From contig NZ_VFPU01000003.1 in NCBI RefSeq assembly GCF_006716885.1, positions 62,001 through 126,000 on the forward strand: a stretch of DNA of 64,000 nucleotides, in the 5' to 3' direction. A program made the position numbers and the translations under genes. Numbering within the stretch: the stretch's first letter is position 1; each line of letters starts with the position of its first letter. Below, piece by piece: positions 8,188 to 16,699 of the stretch. Under the pieces are notes generated by a model that saw only the letters and a program-made list of their open reading frames with translations, did no database searches and was not told where the DNA came from. Origin of the DNA: Ornithinimicrobium humiphilum (GTDB lineage Bacteria > Actinomycetota > Actinomycetes > Actinomycetales > Dermatophilaceae).

Positions 8188-9400
8188 CCGGGGCCGGGCG
8201 GGTGTCGCGCCGGTGCACGAGCAGCGACACCCCGAGCAGCACCAGCCCGCCGAGCGAGAGCGCCGCGCCGACCAGCGACGGCGCCCGGTAGCCGTGGCCG
8301 GCCGCGATGACCAGGCCGCCGACCCATGCGCCGAGGGCGTTGGCGATGTTGAGCGAGGAGTGGTTCATCGCCGCGCCCAGCGTCCTGGCCGGGCCCGCCA
8401 CCGACATCAGCCGCAGCTGCAGCGCGATCACCCAGGCCGAGCCGGAGAGCGCGATGAGCGGGAGCACGAGCAGGGCGGGGACCGGCCAGCGGGCCGCCTG
8501 CCAGAAGGCCAGCAACGAGCCCGCCGACACCAGGCCCATGAGCAGCAGGGTGCGCAGCACCGACCAGTCGCCCAGCCGGCCGCCGAGCCAGGTGCCGACG
8601 ATCGAGAAGGCGCCGTGGACGAGCAGGAAGACCGGCACCCACGACTGGCTCAGCCCGGTGACCTCGGTGACCGTGGGGGCGATGTAGGAGTACATCGCGA
8701 ACATCCCGCCGAAGCCGACCGCGCCGATGAGCATGGTCAGCCAGAACTGCAGGCTGGTGAAGGCCCGCAGCTCGGTGCGCGCGGTCGCCGTGCGCTCGGG
8801 CGCGAAGGCCGGCACCCAGAGGCGCACGAGCACCGCGGTGAGCACCGCGATGCCGGCGACCGCCCAGTAGACGAGCTGCCAGCCCAGCTGCTGCCCGGCC
8901 CAGGTGCCCAGCGGCACCCCGGCGACCATGGCGATGGGCAGGCCCAGCATGACGGTGCCGACCGCCCGTCCGCCGCGGCCGGGAGGTGCGAGCGCCACCG
9001 CGACCAGGGCGGCGAGCCCGAAGTAGGCCCCGTGGGGCAGGCCGGCGAGCACCCGGGCGGCGAGGAGCGTGCCGTAGCCGGGGGCCAGCGCGGTCAGCGC
9101 GTTGCCCACGGCGAAGACGAGCATGAGACCGACCAGCACGCCGCGGCGCGGCAGCCGGGCGGCGCCCAGGGCGATGAGCGGGGCACCGATCACCACGCCC
9201 ACGGCATAGGCGGAGATGACGTGGCCCGCGGTGGGGATGTCGACGCCGACCCCCTCGGCGATCTGCGGCAGCAGGCCCATCGTGACGAACTCGGTGATGC
9301 CCACCCCGAAGCCGCCCAGCAGGAGGGCGAGGACGACCAGCGCCAGGTTGCGGGCGCGCGGGGGCGCCGGCGCGGCGGTGGCGGGAGCAGGCAGGGTCAA
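8180..9400 (-). CDS. MFS exporter, AraJ/DHA1-like
   Basis: 406 residues, 12 predicted membrane helices. The N-terminal GITEFVTMGLLPQIAEGVGV matches the AraJ/sugar-efflux and DHA1 drug-efflux group of the major facilitator superfamily. The start is TTG at 9400, supported by AGAGGG about 8 bases upstream. No alternative ATG or GTG with a better ribosome site lies before the first helix. Export of sugars, nucleosides or small drugs is typical; the substrate cannot be assigned. No regulator gene is adjacent. Confidence 0.85.
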   Translation of the reverse strand: MTLPAPATAAPAPPRARNLALVVLALLLGGFGVGITEFVTMGLLPQIAEGVGVDIPTAGHVISAYAVGVVIGAPLIALGAARLPRRGVLVGLMLVFAVGNALTALAPGYGTLLAARVLAGLPHGAYFGLAALVAVALAPPGRGGRAVGTVMLGLPIAMVAGVPLGTWAGQQLGWQLVYWAVAGIAVLTAVLVRLWVPAFAPERTATARTELRAFTSLQFWLTMLIGAVGFGGMFAMYSYIAPTVTEVTGLSQSWVPVFLLVHGAFSIVGTWLGGRLGDWSVLRTLLLMGLVSAGSLLAFWQAARWPVPALLVLPLIALSGSAWVIALQLRLMSVAGPARTLGAAMNHSSLNIANALGAWVGGLVIAAGHGYRAPSLVGAALSLGGLVLLGVSLLVHRRDTRPAPAR

Positions 9401-9527
9401 CGAGGGAACCCTCTTTCGGGAGGCACGACGGTGGGGGATCTTTCAAGAGTAGGGCCTCGGCGACCCCTGCCCGGACCGGCGCCCGCGGGCCCTCCCGCGG
9501 CGCTCGCCTCCGTGCCACAGTGGTCCC

Positions 9528-10640
9528 ATGGTCACGCGCGTGGCGACGTTCAACGTGGAGAACCTCTTCGACCGGGCGCGGATCCTCGCCGCGGACACCT
9601 GGGAGGTGCACCGCGACGACCTCGAGGCGTATGCCGAGCTCACGCGGGTGCTGCAGCAGGACACCTACTCCGCGGTCGACAAGGAACGGATCGTCGAGCT
9701 GCTCGTGCGGCTCGGGCTGGGGGCCTCCGACGAGGCGCCGCTGATGCGGCTGCGGCAGAACCGCGGCCGGCTCGTGCGCCGGAGGACCGGCGGGGAGATC
9801 GTCGTCGAGGCCGACGGGCGCGGTGACTGGATCGGCTGGCTGGAGCTGCGGCGGCAGTCCCCCACCGAGCTGGCGCTGCGGCATACCGCCCGGGTGGTGG
9901 CCGACCTGGCCCCCGACGTGCTCGGGGTCGTGGAGGCCGAGGACCGCGTCGCGCTGGGCCACTTCAGCCACGACCTCGTGCGGCCCGCTGCGGGCTGGGA
10001 GTTCGAGCACGTCATGCTCATCGACGGCAACGACGAACGTGGCATCGACGTCGGGCTGATGACCCGGGAGGGCTATCCGATCGGCCGGGTGACCAGCCAC
10101 GTGGACGACCGGACGCCGGAGGGGCAGCGGATCTTCTCGCGCGACTGCCCCGAGCTCGAGGTGGGCCTACCCGGGGGCGGGCGGCTGGTCGTGATGGTCA
10201 ACCACCTCAAGTCCAAGGGCTACGGCAGCCAGGCCAGCTCGAACCGCGCCCGGGCCAGGCAGGCGACGCGGGTGCGCGAGATCTACGAGGCGCGGCTGGC
10301 CGCGGGCGAGGAGCTGGTGGTGATCCTCGGCGACCTCAACGACACCCCGGACTCCGAGCCGCTCGCGCCGCTGCTCGGGAACGGCGGGCCGCGCGACGTG
10401 AGCACCCACCCCGCCTTCGACGACGGCGGCTGGCCCGGGACCTACACGACCGGGCGGGCCGGCAACAAGATCGACTACGTCCTCTGCTCGCCGGCGGTCT
10501 TCGACGCGGTCCGGGCCGGCGGCATGCACCGCAGGGGTGTGTGGACCGCGTCCGGGCGGTGGCCGATGTACGAGACGCTCACCCGCCCGGTGGACGCGGC
10601 CAGCGACCACCACGCGGTCTGGGTCGACCTCGACCTCTGA
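9528..10640 (+). CDS. Endonuclease/exonuclease/phosphatase (EEP) family protein
   Basis: 370 residues. EEP-fold landmarks are in order: N-terminal ATFNVENLFD, the Glu in VVEAED, the NHLKSK strand, the metal/active-site GDLNDTPDSEPL and the C-terminal SDHHAVW. These supply the conserved Asn, Glu, Asp and His of Mg2+-dependent phosphodiesterases. An insertion of about 80 residues after the first strand (roughly 15-95) is charged and lacks an assignable domain. There is no signal peptide, so a cytosolic role. The substrate could be nucleic acid, a phospholipid headgroup or an inositol phosphate. The ATG follows a weak ribosome site. Family firm, substrate unknown. Confidence 0.85.
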   Translation: MVTRVATFNVENLFDRARILAADTWEVHRDDLEAYAELTRVLQQDTYSAVDKERIVELLVRLGLGASDEAPLMRLRQNRGRLVRRRTGGEIVVEADGRGDWIGWLELRRQSPTELALRHTARVVADLAPDVLGVVEAEDRVALGHFSHDLVRPAAGWEFEHVMLIDGNDERGIDVGLMTREGYPIGRVTSHVDDRTPEGQRIFSRDCPELEVGLPGGGRLVVMVNHLKSKGYGSQASSNRARARQATRVREIYEARLAAGEELVVILGDLNDTPDSEPLAPLLGNGGPRDVSTHPAFDDGGWPGTYTTGRAGNKIDYVLCSPAVFDAVRAGGMHRRGVWTASGRWPMYETLTRPVDAASDHHAVWVDLDL

Positions 10641-10649
10641 GGCGGTCCC

Positions 10650-12560
10650 TCAGCGTCCCTCGGGCCGTGGCTGGACGAGGGCGACGAGCGTGGCGCCCGA
10701 GCGGGGCACGGCGGTGTCCTGCCCGATCACCGTCGCGTGGCCCTCGGAGACGACGAACATCAGCACCGCCTCCGGCTGGCGCGCGAGGAAGTCGTCGAGG
10801 GTGTGCTGCTCGGTGAGCTTGGTCTGCCGCACCGTCATGCCCTCGCGCAGGCGCTGCTCGAGCTCGGGCGCCGAGAGCGCGGGACGGAAGGCGACCCGGG
10901 CCGTGAGCTTGCCCGCGGTCCGCTGCTTGGACTCGACGGCCGAGCCCGCGCCGCGCCGGGCGTGGGAGCTGTCGTCGAGCGGCTCGCTCTGGCGCCGCAG
11001 CTGGAAGGTCTGCTGGCTGCCGAGCGTGTGGGCGAACTCGCGGGCCGCCGTGGCGTTGGTCTCGTCGTCGTAGGTCACCGCGACGAGGGAGCCTATGCCG
11101 GCCAGCTCCATCGTCTCGACGGCGTACTCCGAGAGGATGTGGGTGCGCTCGACGCGCAGCCCCGCCATCCGGGCCTGGCTGACCTCCGCCGGCGACACCG
11201 AGACGAGCAGGGTCGGCACGCCGAGGCCCTGGAGGATGCCGGCGGCCTGCCGGGCCCAGAGCGGAGCGCCGGCGAAGAGGATGCCGGTGGGGCTGGTCGT
11301 GGCCAGACCGAGGCGCTCGGCGAGGCGCCCGACGCCCAGGCCGTAGACGGCCACGGTGACGACGATCGTGACGAAGACCAGCGGCACCAGGTGCTCGGCC
11401 TCGGCCACCAGCGCGGTGAGGCGCTCGGCCTCGGCCTCGAGGGCGAGGGTCTCGAGCGGGGGCAGCCCGAACTGCCGGGAGGCCAGCACCGCCTCCTCGG
11501 CGGCGGTGTCGATCTCGAGGGCGAAGATGCTCGTGACCGCCGCGGCGACGATGCCGCGGGGGGCCATGAAGGACAGCAGCGTCCGCTCCTCGCGGGTGGC
11601 GGGCGTGCCGAGCAGACCGAGCCACACCGAGGCCGGGCGCACGACGAGGATGAGCAGCGCGACGAAGACGAGCGCGGTGGGGGCCACCGAGACGACCTCG
11701 GCCGGGGAGATCCGTCCCGCGAGCAGCACGAAGAGCGCGCCCACGATGAGCACCTGGAGGTGCTCCTTGAACTCTCGGACGTGGTCCAGCCGCAGCCCCG
11801 GCCGGTTGGCCAGGTAGATGCCGAGCATGGTCACGGTGAGCAGGCCGCTCTCGGGCTGCAGCACGTTGGACAGGACCAGGGCGCCGACCGCGGCGGCGAG
11901 GAAGACCACGCCCTCGAGGAAGTCGGGGATGAGGTGGCGGCGCATGGCGACCTCGAGCGCGCCCCCGATGACGAGCATGAGCACGGTGGAGATGAGCACC
12001 AGCCGCCCGAGCGTGAGCAGGGCCGGCCCGAGGGAGAGCTCCGGTCCGCCGATGATGACGGTCTGGAAGACGATGACGGCCAGCACCGCACCGATGGGGT
12101 CGACGACGATGCCCTCCCAGCGCAGCATCGAGGAGACCCGGCGCGTGGGTCGCAGCTGCCGGACGATCGGCGCGATGACGGTCGGGCCGGTGACGACGAG
12201 CAGCGCGCCGATGAGCAGCGAGAGCTGCCAACCGACGCCGGCGATCATGCCGGAGGCGGTGATGAGCGCCCAGGCGATCGCCACCACGACCGTGCACAGC
12301 CGCACGACCGCCTTGCCCAGCCCCTGCAGGTCGCGGAAGCGCAGCGACAACGACCCCTCGAAGAGGATGATGCCGACGGAGACGCTCACCCCGGCGAAGA
12401 GGACGTCCCGGCCCAGCACCGCCTCGGGCGTGACGACCTGACCCAGCAGGAAGCCGGCGACCAGCAGCAGGAGGATCGAGGGCACCCGCAGCCGGTACGC
12501 CACCAGCTGGCACGTCGCGCCGAGCGCGAGGACCAGGGCGAGGTAGGGGGCGACAGGCAC
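10650..12560 (-). CDS. Cation:proton antiporter (NhaP/CPA type) with cytosolic regulatory tail
   Basis: 636 residues. The first ~400 form about 12 membrane helices with the exchanger motifs VTGPTVIAPIVRQLRPTRR and RWEGIVVDPIGA, which replace the NhaA-type Asp pair. The following ~100 residues alternate strand and helix (ILFAGAPLWARQ to SLVAVTYDDETNATAAREF), resembling an RCK/TrkA-N nucleotide-binding unit without a classical GxGxxG. A further C-terminal domain ends the protein. It probably exchanges K+ or Na+ for H+ and is gated by a nucleotide or redox ligand. The start codon GTG at 12560 has no visible ribosome site. It lies 46 bases after the PqqD-like gene on the same strand and may be cotranscribed with it. 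Confidence 0.85.
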   Translation of the reverse strand: MPVAPYLALVLALGATCQLVAYRLRVPSILLLLVAGFLLGQVVTPEAVLGRDVLFAGVSVSVGIILFEGSLSLRFRDLQGLGKAVVRLCTVVVAIAWALITASGMIAGVGWQLSLLIGALLVVTGPTVIAPIVRQLRPTRRVSSMLRWEGIVVDPIGAVLAVIVFQTVIIGGPELSLGPALLTLGRLVLISTVLMLVIGGALEVAMRRHLIPDFLEGVVFLAAAVGALVLSNVLQPESGLLTVTMLGIYLANRPGLRLDHVREFKEHLQVLIVGALFVLLAGRISPAEVVSVAPTALVFVALLILVVRPASVWLGLLGTPATREERTLLSFMAPRGIVAAAVTSIFALEIDTAAEEAVLASRQFGLPPLETLALEAEAERLTALVAEAEHLVPLVFVTIVVTVAVYGLGVGRLAERLGLATTSPTGILFAGAPLWARQAAGILQGLGVPTLLVSVSPAEVSQARMAGLRVERTHILSEYAVETMELAGIGSLVAVTYDDETNATAAREFAHTLGSQQTFQLRRQSEPLDDSSHARRGAGSAVESKQRTAGKLTARVAFRPALSAPELEQRLREGMTVRQTKLTEQHTLDDFLARQPEAVLMFVVSEGHATVIGQDTAVPRSGATLVALVQPRPEGR

Positions 12561-12606
12561 GCGTGACAGTGTGCTGCATGACCGGCCGTCGGTGCCGGAG
12601 GTCCGG

Positions 12607-12873
12607 CTACCGGCCGTCGACGGTCTCCAACAGCCCGGCGTCGAGGAGCACCTGGACGGCCTCGCCGGTCATGCCCAGGGCGTTCCCGTCCGGAGGGGGC
12701 CCGAAGACCTCGACGAGGGCCTCGGCCAGCTCCTCGACGGTCGCCGGGACGGCGGCGCGCTCGCGGAGGACGGTGCCGAGCGCCGACACCCGGTGCACCT
12801 GGCCGTCGACCAGGACGAGCGACTCGCCCTCACGGTGCAGCTCGTCGTGGGCCGGCACGGCGCGGACGCTCAC
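12607..12873 (-). CDS. PqqD-like small protein (RiPP-recognition-element fold)
   Basis: 88 residues. The layout matches the PqqD/RRE winged-helix family: an N-terminal strand block (ELHREGESLVLVDGQVHRVS), then ALGTVLRERAAVPATVEELA and a C-terminal helix ending VLLDAGLLETV. PqqD-type proteins bind leader peptides and present them to modifying enzymes. GTG at 12873 overlaps the stop of the upstream kinase-like gene (GTGA), so the two are translationally coupled. HprK-like kinase/PqqD pairs are known in other bacteria (the HPr-rel-A group); no precursor peptide or radical-SAM enzyme is visible here. Its peptide partner, if any, is unknown. Confidence 0.72.
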   Translation of the reverse strand: MSVRAVPAHDELHREGESLVLVDGQVHRVSALGTVLRERAAVPATVEELAEALVEVFGPPPDGNALGMTGEAVQVLLDAGLLETVDGR

Positions 12874-13724
12874 CACGGCGACTCCCGGTCGCAGGTCTCC
12901 GCGACGAGGGGCTCGAGGTCGGCGACGTGGGCGCAGACGACGCGGCGGGCGCCCCCGGTGCGCTCGAGCACGTCGGCGAGCCAGCGCAGCGGCCCCTCGG
13001 TCCGCATGAAGCCCGAGGTCTCCGGGGTCAGCTCGAGCACCGCGTCGAGGACGTCGAGCTCCTCGACGACCGGCGGGCCCCCGTGCCCAGGCTCGCGGCG
13101 GAGGAGGACGACGCCCGCGACCCACGGCGTCACCTGCGGGGCGGCGAGCCCGGCGCTGCCGGGGGCCTGCTCGTCCTTGGTCCCGGCCCAGTCGTCGCGG
13201 CGGGTGGACAGCGGCTTGAGGTAGGGCGCGACCGTGCCGTCACGACGGATGCCGACCGTCTCGTCGCTGACGTAGGCGCGGCCGGGCCCGAGCACGCGGC
13301 ACAGTGTGGTCTTGCCCGTGTTGCCGGGCGCGACGAAGACCGCGGTCGCGCCGGTGGCGGGGTGGGCCAGCCCGGCGGCGTGGAGCATGAGCAGCTCGCC
13401 GGTGCGGGCCGTGATGACCGCGTGCGTGATGGTCTGGGTGAGGCGCTGCAGGAGCCGGCGCGCGTCGGTGTCCTGGACGACGGGGCTCTCCCGGGACCAG
13501 GGGGCCGCGGGCTCCTCCTCGGCGAGGAGGGCCGCCCGGACGACGAGCGGGGCCCCTGTCGTGCTGCTGTCGCCCGGAGCACCCGGTGGCACGGCGTCGC
13601 GCAGCGCCAGGTGCCAGCGCTCGCGGACCTCGGCGGCCAGCTGCGCCGGCTCCGGGCCGCCGACCTCGACGTCCACGTCGGTGCCCAGCGCGTGGAGCGG
13701 CACGACGGTGGTCACGAGCGTCAC
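12870..13724 (-). CDS. HprK-related P-loop kinase-like protein
   Basis: 284 residues. A Walker A motif APGNTGKTT (132-140) is followed about 20 residues later by YVSDETVGI (151-159). This spacing and the Ser-Asp-Glu element match the C-terminal catalytic domain of HPr kinase/phosphorylase relatives. There is no HPr or PTS gene nearby. The C-terminal end has two Cys (CAHVADLEPLVAETC). Start is GTG at 13724 or 13715; a GGGTGA-like ribosome site favours either. The stop overlaps the PqqD-like start by four bases. In the known HPr-rel-A systems this kinase acts with the PqqD-like chaperone on an unidentified target; the same role is inferred here. It could instead be an inactive nucleotide-binding scaffold. 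Confidence 0.7.
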   Translation of the reverse strand: MTLVTTVVPLHALGTDVDVEVGGPEPAQLAAEVRERWHLALRDAVPPGAPGDSSTTGAPLVVRAALLAEEEPAAPWSRESPVVQDTDARRLLQRLTQTITHAVITARTGELLMLHAAGLAHPATGATAVFVAPGNTGKTTLCRVLGPGRAYVSDETVGIRRDGTVAPYLKPLSTRRDDWAGTKDEQAPGSAGLAAPQVTPWVAGVVLLRREPGHGGPPVVEELDVLDAVLELTPETSGFMRTEGPLRWLADVLERTGGARRVVCAHVADLEPLVAETCDRESPW

Positions 13725-13770
13725 CCTAGCCGGGCCGCGCGGGGCCGCCGACGCCACTAGGGTCGCTGCC

Positions 13771-14739
13771 ATGGGCGAGGAGCAGGTCGATAGCGCGGAC
13801 GAGGCGCTGGCCCGCGCCGTCGACGCGGTGTATGCCGTGGAGCCCACCGACTTCGTCGCCACCCGCAAGGAGTGGGTCACCAGGCTGCGCTCGGAGGGGC
13901 TGCGGGAGGTGGCCAAGGAGGTCGCGGCGCTGCGCAAGCCCAGCGTCGCCGCGGCCGCCGTCAACAAGCTCGTCCGCGCCGATGACCCCGTGGTGGAGCG
14001 GCTGCGCGACGTGGGTGCCCGGATGCGGCACGCCCAGTCGACCCTCGACGCGAAGGCCCTCGCCGCGCTGCGCGAGGACCGTGACGCGGTGCTCACGGCC
14101 TGGGTGGCGGCGGCGCGCGAGCACGCCGGCGGATCGCTGACCGCCGCCGTGGAGTCGGAGGTGCGCGACACCGCCGTCGCCGCGCTGGCCGACGCGGACG
14201 CGACCGAGGTGGTGACGAGCGGCACGCTGACCCGCGCGCTCTCCTACAGCGGGTTCGGCGAGGTCGACATCGCCGACGCCGTCGCGACCACGAGCACCGG
14301 TGTCGTGCTGACGCGGATCGAGGGTGGCGGGGCTGACGCGACCGAGGAGGACGAGGAGGACGAGGACCTCGAGGAGGACGAGGGCGTCGAGGAGCCGGGG
14401 GACGACGCCGACGACGAGCCGGAGGACGACGGCGACGACGACCTCTCCGAGCTCGAGATGGAGCTCGACGAGGCCGAGAAGGTCGTGGCCGCCGCCCGCG
14501 CCGCCCGCCGGACGGCGATCCAGGAGGAGGAGAAGGCGGCCGCCCAGCTGCAGGACGCCCGCGCCCGCCTCGCCGAGGTCGAGGAGCTGCTGGCCGCGGC
14601 TCGGGCCGCCGTCGAGGAGGCCGAGGAGGACCACGAGCGCACCTCGACCGCCCTGGAGGATGCCGAGGAGGAGCTGCGCCGCAGCCGTCGCCACCGGGAC
14701 GACGCCCGCGCCGCCCTCGAGGAGGCCGAGGACCGCTAG
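13771..14739 (+). CDS. Conserved actinobacterial protein with acidic linker and C-terminal coiled coil
   Basis: 322 residues, three parts. Residues ~10-75 hold a helical domain with VEPTDFVATRKEWV and RKPSVAAAAVNKLVR, a pattern I recognise from uncharacterised actinobacterial proteins. Residues ~190-230 are almost entirely Asp/Glu. The last ~95 residues show heptad-like Ala/Glu/Arg patterning consistent with a long coiled coil. No catalytic motif is seen. The protein is strongly acidic and probably cytosolic. The start ATG at 13771 is followed by the conserved domain; no strong ribosome site is visible. It is divergent from the HprK-like/PqqD-like pair with 46 bases between starts. Function unknown. 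Confidence 0.8.
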   Translation: MGEEQVDSADEALARAVDAVYAVEPTDFVATRKEWVTRLRSEGLREVAKEVAALRKPSVAAAAVNKLVRADDPVVERLRDVGARMRHAQSTLDAKALAALREDRDAVLTAWVAAAREHAGGSLTAAVESEVRDTAVAALADADATEVVTSGTLTRALSYSGFGEVDIADAVATTSTGVVLTRIEGGGADATEEDEEDEDLEEDEGVEEPGDDADDEPEDDGDDDLSELEMELDEAEKVVAAARAARRTAIQEEEKAAAQLQDARARLAEVEELLAAARAAVEEAEEDHERTSTALEDAEEELRRSRRHRDDARAALEEAEDR

Positions 14740-14772
14740 TCCGGCCTCACCTCATACCCCCGGGGAGACGGC

Positions 14773-14804
14773 GACGGGGCGGCCGCCGGAGCGGCCACCC
14801 CGTC
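14773..14804. terminator. Hairpin between convergent genes (13.8 kb gene and bioY)
   Basis: Arms GACGGGG (14773-14779) and CCCCGTC (14798-14804), extended after one mismatch by GGCC on each side, with an 8-base loop. It lies between two convergent stop codons and could serve both. No T tract. Confidence 0.6.
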
Positions 14805-14825
14805 GCACGGGAAGGAGTCGGAGCG

Positions 14826-15428
14826 TCAGTGGCGCTCGTCGACGGCGCGGATGAGGCGCCAGGCCAGCGGGAAGGCCGCGGCGGCCAGACCGGCCTTGAT
14901 CAGGCCCGGGACGATGAAGGGCGTGATGCCGTAGGCGGCGATCGTGGCCGGGTCGGTCAGGCCGAGCAGGGCCGCCATGTAGGGGACGCCCACGAGGAAG
15001 GGCGTGATCGTCGCGAGGCAGAAGCCGGCCATCGCCAGCAGCGGCTTGCGGTCCCAGGCGCGCTCGGCGAACCAGCCGGCCACGGCGGCGGCGGCGATGA
15101 AGCCGACGACGAAGCCGAAGGACGGCTTGAGCAGGTAGGCGGGGCCGCCGCCGAGCTCGGCGAACCACGGCACGCCGGCCAGGCCGAGGACCATGTAGGT
15201 CGTGAGCGCGGCCGCGCCGCGACGCATGCCCAGCGCACCGCCGACGAGCATGACGGCCAGCGTCTGGCCGGTGATCGGCACCGGCCACATCGGGATCGTC
15301 ACCTGCGCGAGCAGGCCCACGACGGCGGCGCCGGTCACGACGAGCGCGACGTCGGTGACACGGGTGCTGCGGGCGACGAAGCGGTCGGCGAGCACGCCCG
15401 GACGGGCGGCGAGAGCGGCGGTCGACAC
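14826..15428 (-). CDS. bioY: BioY biotin transporter substrate-binding (S) component
   Basis: 200 residues, six hydrophobic segments. The BioY hallmarks are present: PMWPVPITGQTLAVMLVGGA, followed by GMRRGAAALTTYMVLGLAGV and PSFGFVVGF. BioY binds biotin in the membrane and, with an ECF energy module (BioMN), imports it; no ECF ATPase lies beside it, so it would rely on a module elsewhere or act alone. Start is GTG at 15428, chosen for the AGGAGG ribosome site 7 bases upstream; a longer open frame to 15713 overlaps the pfkA region and is rejected. It is divergent from pfkA. Confidence 0.93.
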   Translation of the reverse strand: MSTAALAARPGVLADRFVARSTRVTDVALVVTGAAVVGLLAQVTIPMWPVPITGQTLAVMLVGGALGMRRGAAALTTYMVLGLAGVPWFAELGGGPAYLLKPSFGFVVGFIAAAAVAGWFAERAWDRKPLLAMAGFCLATITPFLVGVPYMAALLGLTDPATIAAYGITPFIVPGLIKAGLAAAAFPLAWRLIRAVDERH

Positions 15429-15514
15429 GAGGGTCCTCCTGGGAGCGGGGACGGGCAGATCGAGCCACAGCCTGCCACAGCCCCGGCCACCCCTGCACCG
15501 GGCCCGGCCCGACG

Positions 15515-15543
15515 TTGACGGGGAGGCAAGGGCACCGCATACC
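15515..15543 (+). promoter_or_regulatory. Possible sigma-70-type promoter for pfkA
   Basis: TTGACG (15515-15520), a 17-base spacer, then CATACC (15538-15543), about 85 bases before the pfkA ATG. The -35 element is strong and the -10 weak. The -10 falls in one of few AT-containing stretches of this 199-base intergenic region. Confidence 0.4.
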
Positions 15544-15627
15544 CTTGGGAGCGCATCGGCGCCGGTCAGGGCCTCCGGGCCGGGCCGGCACCCGTCCGTT
15601 CCGGACCGTCCTGCGAGGAAGAATCCC

Positions 15628-16650
15628 ATGAAGATCGCCGTGCTGACCGCCGGGGGCGACTGCCCCGGTCTCAACGCCGTCATCCGCGGCATCGTGCTCA
15701 AGGGCGACCGCATCTACGACCACGAGTTCGTGGGGGTGCGCGACGGCTTCCGCGGCCTGGTCGAGGACGACCTGGTCCCGCTGCCGCGCCAGCGGGTCCG
15801 CGGCCTGTCCAAGGTCGGCGGCACGATCCTGGGCACCTCGCGCGTCAGCCCGATGACCAACGGCGGCACCGACCGCGTCAAGGAGGTCATGGACAAGCAC
15901 GACATCGAGGCGCTCATCGCGATCGGCGGCGAGGGCACGCTGACGGTGGCGCGGATGTTCCACGACGCCGGGATCAACGTGGTCGGCGTCCCCAAGACGA
16001 TCGACAACGACCTGTCGGCGACCGACCGGACCTTCGGCTTCGACACCGCCGTCTCGGTGGCCACCGAGTCGATCGACCGGCTGCGGACCACCGGCGAGGC
16101 GCACAGCCGCTGCATGGTCGTGGAGGTGATGGGCCGCAACGTCGGCTGGATCGCCCTGCACGCCGGCATCGCCTCCGGAGCCCACGCCATCCTCATCCCC
16201 GAGGTGCCGGTGACGCCCTCGCAGCTCTTCGGCTGGGTGCGTCACGCGATGGACCGTGGCCGCGCGCCGGTGGTCGTCGTGGCCGAGGGCTTCACCTTCG
16301 CCGGGGAGGAGGGGGCGGTCGCCAGCGACCGCACCGACGGCTTCGGCCGCCAGCTGCTCGGCGGCATCGGCGAGCGGGTGACCCGGATGATCGAGGAGGC
16401 CACCGGCGTCGAGACCCGCAACACCACGCTGGGCCACCTGCAGCGCGGCGGCGTCCCGAGCTCCTACGACCGGGTGCTCGCCACCCGGTTCGGCACCGCG
16501 GCGGTCGACGCCGTGAGCGACCGGATGTGGGGCACGATGGTCGCCCTCCACGGCATCGACATCGTCAACGTCCGCCTCCGTGACGCCACCAGCGCGCTCA
16601 AGGTCGTCCCCCGCGACCAGTGGGACGAGGCCGCGATCCTCTTCGGCTGA
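15628..16650 (+). CDS. pfkA: 6-phosphofructokinase
   Basis: 340 residues, the single-domain bacterial length. Motifs: GGDCPGLNA (10-18), IGGEGTL with Gly103, PKTIDND with Lys123, MGRNVGW and the C-terminal HLQRGG. The enzyme phosphorylates fructose 6-phosphate in glycolysis. The Gly/Lys combination at the positions that separate ATP-PFK (Gly/Gly) from pyrophosphate-PFK (Asp/Lys) is the mixed type seen in actinobacteria, where ATP use has been shown for some members; ATP is therefore more likely than PPi but not certain. GAGGA precedes the ATG. The threonine dehydratase gene follows 49 bases later. Confidence 0.94.
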   Translation: MKIAVLTAGGDCPGLNAVIRGIVLKGDRIYDHEFVGVRDGFRGLVEDDLVPLPRQRVRGLSKVGGTILGTSRVSPMTNGGTDRVKEVMDKHDIEALIAIGGEGTLTVARMFHDAGINVVGVPKTIDNDLSATDRTFGFDTAVSVATESIDRLRTTGEAHSRCMVVEVMGRNVGWIALHAGIASGAHAILIPEVPVTPSQLFGWVRHAMDRGRAPVVVVAEGFTFAGEEGAVASDRTDGFGRQLLGGIGERVTRMIEEATGVETRNTTLGHLQRGGVPSSYDRVLATRFGTAAVDAVSDRMWGTMVALHGIDIVNVRLRDATSALKVVPRDQWDEAAILFG

Positions 16651-16699
16651 GCCGGTCCTCGCGGGTCCAGTCCTCCGCGGGCGCGCCTAGGATCTCCGC

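Noticed and set aside
9400..9420. Hairpin GAGGG-AA-CCCTC hiding the ribosome site of the MFS gene
   Set aside because: The two-base loop is too short to form a stable RNA hairpin, so regulation by this element is unlikely.
14826..15713. Longer BioY starting near 15713
   Set aside because: The extra N terminus would overlap pfkA and has no ribosome site, while GTG at 15428 has AGGAGG at 7 bases and gives the normal BioY length.
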